Counted from the stretch's first letter, positions 7,713-15,695 are shown. The stretch: DNA of 64,000 nucleotides from Paenibacillus radicis (ex Gao et al. 2016) (GCF_014641555.1 NZ_BMHY01000009.1:124001-188000), one strand, 5' to 3'. Notes: generated from the letters alone by a model not told the origin. Numbers and translations: made by a program.

Positions 7713-9392
7713 TCAAACTTCCATAATAATAGGCAAGATCATAGGACGCCGCCTCGTCTGTTCATAGAGATAGCGCCCTAGCGCGTCCTTCACGCTCGTT
7801 TTTAAGGAAGCCCATTCGTTGACCTTATCATTCATTAGACGATTTAGCGTTCCAGTGACGATTTTCCCTGCTTCATCCAACAGCCCTTCCGCTTCGCGGA
7901 CATATACGAAACCGCGGGAAATAATATCGGGCCCCGACAAAATCATTCCTTCCTGCTTACTCAGCGTAACGACGACGACTAGAATACCATCCTGAGACAG
8001 GAGCTTCCGATCCCGGAGTACGATATTGCCGACATCCCCGACACCAAGACCGTCGATCAGCACATTTCCTGCCTGTACCTTCGAGCCTCTTCTCGCATCG
8101 CCGTCACGAAACTCAACCGTTTCCCCATTTTCCAGTACGAAAATATGACTCCGATCAATACCGACATCTTCACCCAACTGAGCGTGCAAACGAAGCATGC
8201 GATACTCACCGTGAATCGGGATAAAATACTTCGGCTTAATTAAATTCAGCATTAGCTTTAACTCTTCTTGACTGCCATGACCGGAAACATGAACGCCGGA
8301 TACCGAGCCGGGTCCATAAACGACATGTGCACCAAGCCGGAATAATTCATCTACCGTTCGTCCAACATAACGCTCATTGCCAGGAATCGGCGTAGCAGCA
8401 ATAATAACTGTGTCGCCCGGTAAAATATCGACTTTCCGATGTGTAGAGCGGGCCATCCGGGTTAAGGCGGACATTGGCTCCCCTTGGCTTCCCGTACATA
8501 AAATGACGACGCGGTCTGCCGCCAGTTTATTCACTTCCTCCGGTTCAATCAGCATCCCTTCCGGCACATGCAAGTAACCAAGCTCAGAGGCGATGCTGAC
8601 GACATTCACCATACTTCGGCCGACAACCGCGATCTTGCGATTCGTTGCTTCCGCAGCATGAATAACTTGCTGAACGCGATGGACATTGGAGGCAAATGTC
8701 GCGACGACAACCCGCTGCGGCGCTTTGTAGAACAAGTCTTCAAGCGCCTCGCCCACATTTTTCTCTGAAGGGGTGTAGCCCGGCCGTTCTGCATTAGTAC
8801 TGTCGGACAGCAGCACGAGAACCCCTCGTTGACCGATGCCGGCGATTCGCTGCAAATCCGCATATTGCCCGTTCACTGGCGTATAATCAAATTTAAAATC
8901 ACCAGTATGGACGACGCTGCCTTCCGGTGTATCGAGGCAAACACCTACTGAATCAGGAATGCTGTGATTTGTCTTGAAGAAGGAGACCTGAATATTACCT
9001 AATTCGATCTGCGAGTCGGCATTAATCAATTCACGCCTTGTTTCACCTAGCAATCCCGCTTCCTTCAGCTTGCCTTCAATGAGACCCAGCGTTAGCTTCG
9101 TACCATACACAGGCACGTTAAGCTCCTTCAGCACATAAGAGAGACCGCCGATATGATCCTCGTGACCATGCGTGATGACGATGCCCCGAACTTTATCCCG
9201 ATTTTCGAGCAAATACGAAATATCGGGAATGACGATATCGATGCCTAGCATGTCCTCCTCCGGAAATTTCAGCCCGGCGTCCACGACGACAATATCGTCT
9301 GCGTATTGGACGACATACATATTTTTACCGATCTCTCCGACTCCGCCCAGCGCAAAAACAAGCAATTTATCCGTATCGTTCTTCTTTGACAA
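7713..9392 (-). CDS. rnj: Ribonuclease J
   Basis: This 559-residue metallo-beta-lactamase/beta-CASP RNase acts in mRNA decay and rRNA maturation (5'-3' exonuclease and endonuclease). The catalytic motifs are complete: THGHEDHIGG (near residue 75), HTGDFKFD, SDSTNA and the beta-CASP His motifs VSGHGSQEE and IPIHGEYRM. The start is TTG with GGAGGG 6 nt upstream. By position (dapA side, before tepA) it corresponds to B. subtilis rnjB. Its intact HxHxDH motif makes it look like a fully active, J1-type enzyme rather than a degenerate J2. A sigma-A-like promoter lies about 100 bp upstream. Confidence 0.92.
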   Translation of the reverse strand: MSKKNDTDKLLVFALGGVGEIGKNMYVVQYADDIVVVDAGLKFPEEDMLGIDIVIPDISYLLENRDKVRGIVITHGHEDHIGGLSYVLKELNVPVYGTKLTLGLIEGKLKEAGLLGETRRELINADSQIELGNIQVSFFKTNHSIPDSVGVCLDTPEGSVVHTGDFKFDYTPVNGQYADLQRIAGIGQRGVLVLLSDSTNAERPGYTPSEKNVGEALEDLFYKAPQRVVVATFASNVHRVQQVIHAAEATNRKIAVVGRSMVNVVSIASELGYLHVPEGMLIEPEEVNKLAADRVVILCTGSQGEPMSALTRMARSTHRKVDILPGDTVIIAATPIPGNERYVGRTVDELFRLGAHVVYGPGSVSGVHVSGHGSQEELKLMLNLIKPKYFIPIHGEYRMLRLHAQLGEDVGIDRSHIFVLENGETVEFRDGDARRGSKVQAGNVLIDGLGVGDVGNIVLRDRKLLSQDGILVVVVTLSKQEGMILSGPDIISRGFVYVREAEGLLDEAGKIVTGTLNRLMNDKVNEWASLKTSVKDALGRYLYEQTRRRPMILPIIMEV

Positions 9393-9490
9393 GCGATTCC
9401 CTCCCTTTTATGACCGCAGTCGTACCTGCCTGGGACGAACTCCGGTGAGATGCCGAAATGCCAATCATTGCCGAACCGTTGTTTGAACCC

Positions 9491-9520
9491 ATTATACAGG
9501 AAAAAATTGAGAGAACACAA
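9491..9520 (-). promoter_or_regulatory. Sigma-A-like promoter for rnj
   Basis: On the minus strand a perfect -10 TATAAT (9496-9491) lies 18 bp after a weak -35 TTGTGT (9520-9515). It is about 100 bp upstream of the TTG start of rnj and leaves an untranslated leader of roughly 90 nt. Confidence 0.55.
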
Positions 9521-9573
9521 ACAATTTCCCTTCTTGAGCTTGTCCGTTTTACACGTATACAGTGGCCGCCTGC

Positions 9574-9686
9574 GTAAGCGAATGTTCTTCCGATCGCTGT
9601 TGTATCCAGATTCCTTATATTTATCTAAAGGTTGGAATCCGGATACAAAGGCGAGCGCTGCCGCTTCTCCAGAATCATTCGCTTAC
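9574..9686. repeat. 113-bp nested palindromic element
   Basis: Outer arms GTAAGCGAATG (9574-9584) and CATTCGCTTAC (9676-9686) are a perfect 11-bp inverted repeat. Inside, TTGTATCCAGATTCC (9600-9614) pairs with GGAATCCGGATACAA (9634-9648) over 15 positions with one mismatch. The two levels are nested, so one strand could fold into a long hairpin with an internal loop. There is no open frame inside. It resembles a miniature inverted-repeat element or a structured RNA; which one cannot be told from a single copy. Confidence 0.6.
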
Positions 9687-9959
9687 TCCGTCTCTTGTTA
9701 TCATGATATGTTTCTTTTTTATAGAAGAACGGCGGGACTTGCCTCCCCCTCTTATACAGGTCGGCAAGCAAACACATGTTAAAGCAATCGCATCAGCAGG
9801 TACATGAAATGTCGAGCACCAGCTAACCAAACTCGCATCAAAAAAGGCGATGCAGTATGTCCCTGCCCCGCCTTTAAAGGTAACCTGCTTTGACCATGTA
9901 ACGCGCCTCTCCTATGATGCACAACCTACGCCTACTAGCCTTCCAAGCTAAAGCACAAA

Positions 9960-10147
9960 ACAAAATGTAAAAGTACAGGTTGATAAGTACCTAAAGGCAC
10001 CAAAATGTCCATCAAAATGTAAAAGTGCAGTTCAGATCGCTATAATTCACGATATAGAAGCTAAATGAGCCAATCAAAATGCACATTTGCATTTTGATGC
10101 GATAATTCGTCGAAAAATCACCTTACAACATGTATTTTTACATTTTG
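9960..10147. repeat. Cluster of CAAAATG/CATTTTG motifs with a perfect hairpin
   Basis: CAAAATGTAAAAGT followed by (A/G)CAG occurs near 9960 and again near 10013. CAAAATGTCC lies between them near 10000, and the inverted form TTTTTACATTTTG occurs near 10132. A perfect 11-bp inverted repeat with a 4-nt loop, ATCAAAATGCA (10073-10083) and TGCATTTTGAT (10088-10098), is in the middle. A further TATGCATTTTGG lies near 10369. No gene is visible. Confidence 0.55.
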
Positions 10148-10218
10148 ATTCCAAAAGCCGCGTCCTCCGCAAGGCTACACAGTACGCTGCAGTATGATCG
10201 CATCAGTTTGCACGCAGT

Positions 10219-10343
10219 GGGTGAGCGGAGCGTTTTGAGTTCAGGCTGGCATTTTGAAGATTCGAATCCATTGTTCGGCGTAAAGCGAGATAAACAATGG
10301 AATCAAGAACGACAGCATGAACCAAAACGCGCAGCGAGCCCGG
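10219..10343. repeat. 125-bp intergenic repeat, copy 1
   Basis: Starts GGGTGAGCGGAGCG and ends GCAGCGAGCCCGG. It matches copy 2 (10378-10502) over 125 bp with three substitutions. It has internal symmetry: GCGTTTTGAGTTCA (10230-10243) against TGAACCAAAACGC (10318-10330), and TCCATTGTT (10267-10275) against AACAATGGA (10293-10301). It could fold as a two-level hairpin. No coding potential or transposase is seen. Confidence 0.85.
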
Positions 10344-10377
10344 TTTTGCTCTCAAAGTGACTTACAATATGCATTTT

Positions 10378-10502
10378 GGGTGAGCGGAGCGTTTTGAGTT
10401 CAGGCTGGCATTTTGAAGATTCAAATCCATTGTTCGGCGTAAAGCAAGATAAACAATGGAATCAAGAACGACATCATGAACCAAAACGCGCAGCGAGCCC
10501 GG
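10378..10502. repeat. 125-bp intergenic repeat, copy 2
   Basis: Direct repeat of 10219-10343, in the same orientation and separated from it by 34 bp. The three differences (G to A twice, G to T once) fall outside the paired arms described for copy 1, so both copies keep the same potential hairpin. It lies just downstream of the dapA terminator. Confidence 0.85.
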
Positions 10503-10530
10503 GGCTAGAGGCAATGCTGCCATTTGCATA

Positions 10531-10573
10531 GAAAAACGGAGGCGGTTCAGGGATAACCCTGCACCGCCTCCGT
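10531..10573 (-). terminator. Rho-independent terminator of dapA
   Basis: On the minus strand an ACGGAGGCGGT/ACCGCCTCCGT stem (11 bp) with an inner CAGGG/CCCTG stem is followed by TTTTTC. It starts a few bases after the dapA stop and ends the asd-dapG-dapA unit. Confidence 0.9.
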
Positions 10574-10581
10574 AATCACGC

Positions 10582-11454
10582 CTATATTAATTTACTGATA
10601 AATTCTTTTTCAGCTTCCGTCGCTGGAACAAGCGGGAGTCTCACACTGCCGACCGGAATGCCTTTCAAAGTAAGAGCATACTTGACAGCAACCGGATTTG
10701 GAACCGGATGCGGGCTCTCGAACAGCCCTTTGAATACCGGATGGCATTCCTGATGAAGTACAGCAGCCTTACGAACGTCTCCGCTCAAGTAGGCTTCGAT
10801 CAGCTGCTTCATTTTTGCGCCGATAACATGGCTGGCTACACTGATAATGCCGTGTCCGCCAACTGCAAGCGTCGTCAACGTTGCACTGTCGTCTCCGCTA
10901 TAAACTCGGAATGTTGACGGAGCGCCAGTCACAATTTGCGTCAACTGATCGGGGCTCGCGCAATCTTTTGTCGCTACGACATTGTCTAGTTGAGCCAGAC
11001 GAATGGTCGTTTCAGCCGACAGGTTAATACCAGTACGTCCAGGGACGTTATAGAGAACGACCGGCAAAATCGTAGACTCTGCAATCGCTTTGAAATGCTG
11101 ATAGAGTCCTTCTTGGTTCGGTTTGTTATAGTAAGGAGTTACGAGCAGAACGCCGTCTACGCCGCAAGCTTCCGCTTCCTTCGTTAAGTGGATGGAATGC
11201 GCTGTATTGTTGCTGCCCGTTCCTGCAATAATTTTGCAGCGTCCGCCCGCGCGTTCAACCGAAAAGCGGAACAATGCCAATTTCTCCTCGTCCGTCAACG
11301 TAGGCGATTCGCCTGTCGTTCCCGATACGACCAGAGTATCGCTGAGCTGTTCTTCAATTAGATAATCGATCAGACGTCCGGTAACTTCCCAGTCAATCTG
11401 ACCATTTGCGTCAAATGGTGTGACCATTGCCGTCATTAATCTTCCATAATCCAT
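10582..11454 (-). CDS. dapA: 4-hydroxy-tetrahydrodipicolinate synthase
   Basis: This 290-residue TIM-barrel aldolase condenses pyruvate with aspartate semialdehyde, the branch point to diaminopimelate, lysine and dipicolinate. Visible motifs are the GTTGESPTL substrate loop, the YNVPGRTG segment with the catalytic Tyr, and the Schiff-base Lys in VVATKDCA (about residue 162). A GGAGG lies 8 nt before the ATG. It is the last gene of asd-dapG-dapA and is followed by a strong terminator. The neighbouring dpaA-dpaB convert its product into spore dipicolinic acid. Confidence 0.95.
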   Translation of the reverse strand: MDYGRLMTAMVTPFDANGQIDWEVTGRLIDYLIEEQLSDTLVVSGTTGESPTLTDEEKLALFRFSVERAGGRCKIIAGTGSNNTAHSIHLTKEAEACGVDGVLLVTPYYNKPNQEGLYQHFKAIAESTILPVVLYNVPGRTGINLSAETTIRLAQLDNVVATKDCASPDQLTQIVTGAPSTFRVYSGDDSATLTTLAVGGHGIISVASHVIGAKMKQLIEAYLSGDVRKAAVLHQECHPVFKGLFESPHPVPNPVAVKYALTLKGIPVGSVRLPLVPATEAEKEFISKLI

Positions 11455-11502
11455 CCAAAAAACCTCCTACAAAACTTTACGAGCAACTATGCACTGTTAC
11501 TA

Positions 11503-12714
11503 TTATAAATGAAGTCCAAACTTGGCGTGAAGCGCTTGTAGCGCAGGGGCCATATCCGGCTCCTTCACAAGTACCCATATCGTCGTGTTCGAATCCGCCG
11601 ATTGCATAATTGTAATGCCTTGTTCCGTCAATGCCTCGACGATTCGCGCCATGACGCCGGGCACACCGTTCATGCCCCCGCCGATGACCGACACTTTCGC
11701 ACAGCCATTAATTGCAGTTGGTAAATATCCGATATCTTGAAGTAAACGAACAGCGCGGTCGGCATCGTGATCAAACACAGTGTACACCGCGCCGCTTGGC
11801 GTTACGTTAATAAAATCAACGCTTATATGATTGCGGGCCATCGTCTGAAACACTTGCAATTGCACATCCGAACGGCCTTCTATTGCTTGAACCGAAATTT
11901 GCGTAATGCCGGATACGTGGGCAATGCCCGTTACATGACGATCGCTTACATAACCTTTGGCCTGCTCTGGCCTGTCGGTTACAAGCGTTCCTTCATCATC
12001 GGAAAAAGTTGAGCGTACCCGAATCGGGATACGGGCTTGCTGCGCGATTTCGACAGCACGGGGATGGATGACCTTTGCTCCCTGGCGCGCCATGTTGCAT
12101 ATTTCAGCATAGCCAACGACAAGAAGCGGTTTGGCGTCTTTAACCAGACGAGGATCGGCCGTCAAAATACCGTTCACATCGGTATAAATGTCTACACAGT
12201 CTGCGCGAAGGGCTGCGCCAATCGCTGTTGCCGAGGTATCGCTTCCTCCACGGCCAAGCGTAGTCATATCACCATCCTCGGTACTGCCTTGAAAACCAGT
12301 TACAATCACAACCTCGCCATCCCGTAAATGAGACAGCATACGGTCGGGATGTAGCTCTTTGATGCGTGCATGGCCGAATTGCTCATCGGTCCGGATGCCC
12401 GCCTGGCCTCCATTAAGCACAATTGCAGCAATGCCCCGCGAGCAGAGCAGGCTGCATAAGGCAGAAGCGGCAATAATTTCTCCGCAGCCTAGCAGCATAT
12501 CCCGCTCGCGGGGCGGTAAACGGTCGCCGTTATCGCGAATGAGCTGAAGCAGGGTATCCGTAGCGTACGGGTCGCCTTTGCGACCCATCGCCGAAACGAC
12601 TACGACGATACGGAAACCGTTCTTCAGCTCTCTGGCAATATGTTCTACACAGTGATTTCTAGCTTTATCGGACGAAAGTGAAGTGCCCCCGAATTTCTGA
12701 ACCAGGATGCGCAT
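11503..12714 (-). CDS. dapG: Aspartokinase I (diaminopimelate-sensitive type)
   Basis: This 403-residue aspartate kinase makes aspartyl phosphate. It has the N-terminal kinase signature QKFGGTSL, the GRGGSDTSATAIG nucleotide/aspartate segment, the TADPRLV motif, and two C-terminal ACT domains (about 260-400, including GGGMNGVPGVMARI) for feedback control. The ribosome site is CCGGAGGATAACC before the ATG. Its position between asd and dapA matches B. subtilis dapG, the isozyme devoted to cell-wall and spore diaminopimelate. Which amino acid inhibits it is inferred from that synteny only. Confidence 0.93.
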   Translation of the reverse strand: MRILVQKFGGTSLSSDKARNHCVEHIARELKNGFRIVVVVSAMGRKGDPYATDTLLQLIRDNGDRLPPRERDMLLGCGEIIAASALCSLLCSRGIAAIVLNGGQAGIRTDEQFGHARIKELHPDRMLSHLRDGEVVIVTGFQGSTEDGDMTTLGRGGSDTSATAIGAALRADCVDIYTDVNGILTADPRLVKDAKPLLVVGYAEICNMARQGAKVIHPRAVEIAQQARIPIRVRSTFSDDEGTLVTDRPEQAKGYVSDRHVTGIAHVSGITQISVQAIEGRSDVQLQVFQTMARNHISVDFINVTPSGAVYTVFDHDADRAVRLLQDIGYLPTAINGCAKVSVIGGGMNGVPGVMARIVEALTEQGITIMQSADSNTTIWVLVKEPDMAPALQALHAKFGLHL

Positions 12715-12772
12715 GGATGGTTATCCTCCGGTACCGATAGCAAGATGTCAACATTGCCGTCAACCTTTACCT

Positions 12773-13807
12773 TTAGCCTTTTGCGATATGCTCTGCAATT
12801 TGAACGGCGTTCCAAGCGGCGCCCTTCAACAGATTATCGGAAACGATCCACAGGTTCAGTCCGCGCTCATGGCCCAGATCTCGTCTCAAGCGGCCGACAA
12901 ATACGTCTGGCTTGCCTGCAGCGTCTGTCGCCAATGGGTATTGCTGATTCGCCGGATCATCTACCAGCGTTATGCCCGGAGCGTTCGCGAGCAGCTGTTT
13001 GACATCTTCCAGGTCATAATTATTTTTAAGTTCTACATATACGGATTCGGAATGGCCGTAAACGACCGGAATACGAACGCAAGTAGCGGTTACTTCGATC
13101 GATTCGTCGTTCATAATCTTTTTCGTTTCGCGGACCATTTTCATTTCTTCCAGCGTATAGCCGTTATCTTGGAATTTATCAATTTGCGGAATTGCGTTGA
13201 ACGCAATTTGATGCTTGACAGGCAAGCCGCCCACTGGCAAAATGTCCGGATTAACCGGCTCGCCTTGCAGCGAAGCGCGGGTTTGGCGAAGCAACTCATC
13301 GATTGCACGAGCGCCAGCTCCCGAAACCGCTTGGTAAGTCGAGACAATAATGCGGCTGATGCCGTATTGGTCTTGCAGAGGTTTCAGCGCAGCGACCATT
13401 TGAATAGTCGAGCAGTTCGGATTCGCAATGATCCCTTGGTGCTCGCTTACTTTCTCAATGTTCACTTCCGGAACTACAAGCGGCGTATTCGGATCCATCC
13501 GGTAAGCGTTCGTGTTGTCGATGCAGATTGTGCCATGCTTCACCGCATGTGGAGCGAGCGCTTTAGTAACGTCGCCCCCGGCGCTGAACAATGCTATATC
13601 AACGCCCTTGAAGCTGTCCGGAGTTGCTTCCTCTACGGTTACTTCTTGGCCTTTGAAAGTTAATTTGGTGCCGGCAGAACGCGGCGAGGACAATAACTTC
13701 AATTCACGGATAGGAAAATTTCTCGTCTCGAGCAAGTTCAGTATTTGTTCCCCTACTGCGCCTGTTGCGCCTACTACCGCAACGTTAAACAATTTCTGAT
13801 TGGACAT
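12773..13807 (-). CDS. asd: Aspartate-semialdehyde dehydrogenase
   Basis: This 344-residue enzyme reduces aspartyl phosphate to aspartate semialdehyde with NADPH. The N-terminal Rossmann motif is VVGATGAVGEQIL. The catalytic Cys is in NPNCSTIQ (about residue 131), and the substrate-binding segment GHSESVYVEL is present. It is first of the asd-dapG-dapA unit and lies 64 bp after dpaB, so it can be co-transcribed with the dipicolinate genes as in B. subtilis. The 13808-13871 gap is AT-rich with no clear promoter. Confidence 0.95.
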   Translation of the reverse strand: MSNQKLFNVAVVGATGAVGEQILNLLETRNFPIRELKLLSSPRSAGTKLTFKGQEVTVEEATPDSFKGVDIALFSAGGDVTKALAPHAVKHGTICIDNTNAYRMDPNTPLVVPEVNIEKVSEHQGIIANPNCSTIQMVAALKPLQDQYGISRIIVSTYQAVSGAGARAIDELLRQTRASLQGEPVNPDILPVGGLPVKHQIAFNAIPQIDKFQDNGYTLEEMKMVRETKKIMNDESIEVTATCVRIPVVYGHSESVYVELKNNYDLEDVKQLLANAPGITLVDDPANQQYPLATDAAGKPDVFVGRLRRDLGHERGLNLWIVSDNLLKGAAWNAVQIAEHIAKG

Positions 13808-13871
13808 CTGTCGTAATTCTCCCCTCTATCTTTGAACAGCAAATAAAAAAATAAAATAAAAACAAATAAGA

Positions 13872-14465
13872 CTAGTAATTAAACCGCTCAATGAGCAGCG
13901 GCTGCAGTTGTTTTCCTTGCAGTGCTGCTTCGCACGTCTCCAGCGCCAAATCCATTCTGGCAACTAGCGAGTTCGGTTTTTGAACGGGATTATCTTGGCC
14001 AAAAGGCACAAAATAGATATGTTTAGCCACTAACAGCTTTGCGATGTTGGCGGCATTCAACCCAAGTCCGTCATTTGTAGAAATAGCAAGCACGACTGGT
14101 CTTCCATTCCTCATTTGCGCTTTGGCCGCCATTAATACGGCGCTGTCTGTCAGCGCATTTGCAAGTCTGCTTGTTGTATTGCCCGTGCATGGCGCAATCA
14201 ATAGCACGTCGATCTGTTTCGATGGTCCAAGCGGCTCCGCTTGCACAATCGTAGAAATAATCTCATTGCCCGTTATCGCCTTTAGCTGCGTTTGCCATTC
14301 TTGCGAAGTGCCGAAGCGAGTATCCGTCGTCATAATTGTATTGGAGACGATCGGAATGACATTCGCTCCCGCATCAACAAATCTCGCGATTTGCGGCATA
14401 ATTTCGGCAAGCGTGCAGTGCGACCCTGATAATGCGTATCCTACCGTTAATCCCGACCAATTCAT
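13872..14465 (-). CDS. dpaB: Dipicolinate synthase subunit B
   Basis: A 197-residue flavoprotein-fold subunit (UbiX/Dfp-like) that works with DpaA to make dipicolinic acid in the mother cell. It begins with GLTVGYALSGSHCTLAEIMP and has the APCTGNTTSRLANALTDSAV segment typical of the family. Its ATG overlaps the TGA of dpaA by 4 nt (ATGA), so translation is coupled. The dipicolinate made is exported to the forespore and gives heat resistance. The identity is supported by both sequence and neighbours. Confidence 0.95.
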   Translation of the reverse strand: MNWSGLTVGYALSGSHCTLAEIMPQIARFVDAGANVIPIVSNTIMTTDTRFGTSQEWQTQLKAITGNEIISTIVQAEPLGPSKQIDVLLIAPCTGNTTSRLANALTDSAVLMAAKAQMRNGRPVVLAISTNDGLGLNAANIAKLLVAKHIYFVPFGQDNPVQKPNSLVARMDLALETCEAALQGKQLQPLLIERFNY

Positions 14466-15361
14466 TGCCCATTCCCCCGCTTAATCGAATCGTCCATAAT
14501 CAATTGAGACAAACAATCGGCTATGATTCGTCCAGCTGTTTTGGGTGCAACGATACCGGGCAGGCCGGGCGCGAGCATCGCCTTGATTCCCCGTTTCTCG
14601 GCAAAGCGGAAATCTGTTCCGCCAGGCTTGGAAGCGAGGTCAATAATAACGGCCCGCGAAGGTAAATTCGCTATAATTTGCGCTGTGACTATCATAGTCG
14701 GAATTGTATTAAAAAGCAAGTCAATATTGCCTGTATACTCCAGTAGTTTGCTGGTGTAGAAAGGCTTGAAGCCCATTTCGGCAGCCCTTGCAAAATGCTC
14801 TCCGCGCCTTACGCCAACGAGTACATCTGCACCTAATCCCTGAAGGGTGCGAGCCATTGTAAAGCCGGTTCGGCCAAAGCCAAGCACCATTGAAGTTGAG
14901 CCATGAATCGTAATATCCGTATTCTGAATGGCTAGCATAATCGCGCCCTCGGCCGTTGGAATGGAATTGTAAATCGCAACGTCATCCCGTTCGAAAAATT
15001 CGATAAGCTCCAGCCCATTCTGCTGGCAAATCTCCCTCAAATACGTCTTAGCCATCCCTGTATACACTTTGCAGTGCTTAGGTGCACGGGCGAGATGCTG
15101 ATCCAGGAGCCGAATCTCGCGATCGCTGAACACGGTATGAATCAAGCCCTGGTCGTCAGTACCGACCGCAGGCAGCAGCAGCGCGTCGATGTTATCGAAC
15201 AGTTGCTCGTCAAACTCGGCATGTACTGCGCCATCCAGCGATGAATGAAGCCCCTCGAAGCCCGATACTGTCACCGACGCATCCAACTCCGCCAGCTTGC
15301 GAATCACCTCGAGCTGCCTTGCATCGCCGCCAAGCAGCAGCACTTGAATGCCTGTTAACAT
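14462..15361 (-). CDS. dpaA: Dipicolinate synthase subunit A
   Basis: This 299-residue NAD(P)-binding subunit oxidises dihydrodipicolinate to dipicolinic acid during sporulation. The Rossmann motif is VLGFGRTGFTMARTL (about residues 155-170), preceded by an N-terminal DpaA domain starting MLTGIQVLLLGGDARQ. I chose the ATG at 15361 because AAAGGAGTG lies just upstream; the open frame runs 13 codons further but without a ribosome site. It forms an operon with dpaB. A possible sigma-K promoter and a striking tandem palindrome array lie upstream. Confidence 0.94.
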   Translation of the reverse strand: MLTGIQVLLLGGDARQLEVIRKLAELDASVTVSGFEGLHSSLDGAVHAEFDEQLFDNIDALLLPAVGTDDQGLIHTVFSDREIRLLDQHLARAPKHCKVYTGMAKTYLREICQQNGLELIEFFERDDVAIYNSIPTAEGAIMLAIQNTDITIHGSTSMVLGFGRTGFTMARTLQGLGADVLVGVRRGEHFARAAEMGFKPFYTSKLLEYTGNIDLLFNTIPTMIVTAQIIANLPSRAVIIDLASKPGGTDFRFAEKRGIKAMLAPGLPGIVAPKTAGRIIADCLSQLIMDDSIKRGNGQ

Positions 15362-15397
15362 GCAGCTATCACTCCTTTCTGCGCACGAGTTATAAAT

Positions 15398-15424
15398 CAT
15401 CTTATGCCAGCGCCCAGAATGGGT
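15398..15424 (-). promoter_or_regulatory. Possible sigma-K promoter of dpaA-dpaB
   Basis: On the minus strand AC (15424-15423) is followed after 16 bp by CATAAGATG (15406-15398). The sigma-K consensus is AC, 16-17 bp, CATANNNTA, so only the last base differs. In B. subtilis the homologous operon is expressed in the mother cell under sigma-K, which makes the site plausible, but the short consensus makes chance matches common. Confidence 0.4.
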
Positions 15425-15447
15425 GAAAAAAAAAGACTCCTGCCCTC

Positions 15448-15630
15448 TGCAATGTGATTAAGGCAACATCAATAATCACATTGCAGACTGCTGTCAATGT
15501 CATTAAGGCAACATCAATAATCACATTGCAAACCGTTGACAATGTCATTAAGGTCGCTTCATTAATGACATTGCAGACTGCTGACAATGTCATTAAGGTT
15601 TTATAATTAATCACATTGCATGCTGCTGTT
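15448..15630. repeat. Four-copy 45-bp tandem array of palindromes
   Basis: Units start at 15451, 15496, 15541 and 15586, an exact 45-bp period. Each has a left arm AATGT(G/C)ATTA, a loop of about 12 bp, a right arm TAAT(C/G)ACATTGCA and a spacer ending near GACTGCTG. Unit 1 is a perfect 13-bp inverted repeat (TGCAATGTGATTA and its complement). Unit 3 is also perfect but with G-C swapped to C-G, while units 2 and 4 carry one C-C mismatch. It sits between the dut terminator and the dpaA promoter. A frame of about 70 codons crosses it but has no ribosome site. Confidence 0.9.
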
Positions 15631-15633
15631 CCT

Positions 15634-15682
15634 AAAAAAAAGAGCCGGTTCCCCCTGCAATATAGCAGGAAGAACCGGCTCT
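15634..15682 (-). terminator. Rho-independent terminator of dut
   Basis: Ten-bp stem AGAGCCGGTT/AACCGGCTCT with an inner CCTGC/GCAGG stem, followed on the minus strand by T8. It lies 14 bp after the dut stop and ends the mlpA-dut unit. Confidence 0.92.
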
Positions 15683-15695
15683 CTCTCTTTCAAAC

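Larger units (their letters stand above)
9393..10581. other. 1.19-kb non-coding gap between rnj and dapA
   Basis: This is the longest stretch without a gene in the window. No open frame here has a convincing start, ribosome site or recognisable protein. It contains, in order, the rnj promoter and leader, a 113-bp nested palindrome (9574-9686), a cluster of CAAAATG motifs (9960-10147), two 125-bp repeat copies (10219-10343 and 10378-10502) and the dapA terminator. Between 9690 and 9955 I see nothing beyond a short CTTGCC/GGCAAG hairpin. Confidence 0.7.

Noticed and set aside
9450..9807. Plus-strand frames upstream of rnj
   Set aside because: They cross the rnj promoter and the nested palindrome, have no ribosome site and resemble no known protein.
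10130..10360. 76-codon plus-strand frame crossing repeat copy 1
   Set aside because: No ribosome site, and most of it lies inside the non-coding 125-bp repeat.
10219..10502. Insertion sequence ends
   Set aside because: No transposase frame lies between or near the copies, and both are in direct orientation only 34 bp apart.
15402..15614. 70-codon frame with a 15-residue repeat (MTLxxVCNVI...)
   Set aside because: The repeat comes from the 45-bp DNA period, which is a multiple of three. The frame starts with GTG without a ribosome site and the palindromes explain the sequence better.
15448..15630. CRISPR-like array
   Set aside because: The units are contiguous 45-bp palindromes with near-constant loops, not repeats separated by unique spacers, and there are no cas genes.
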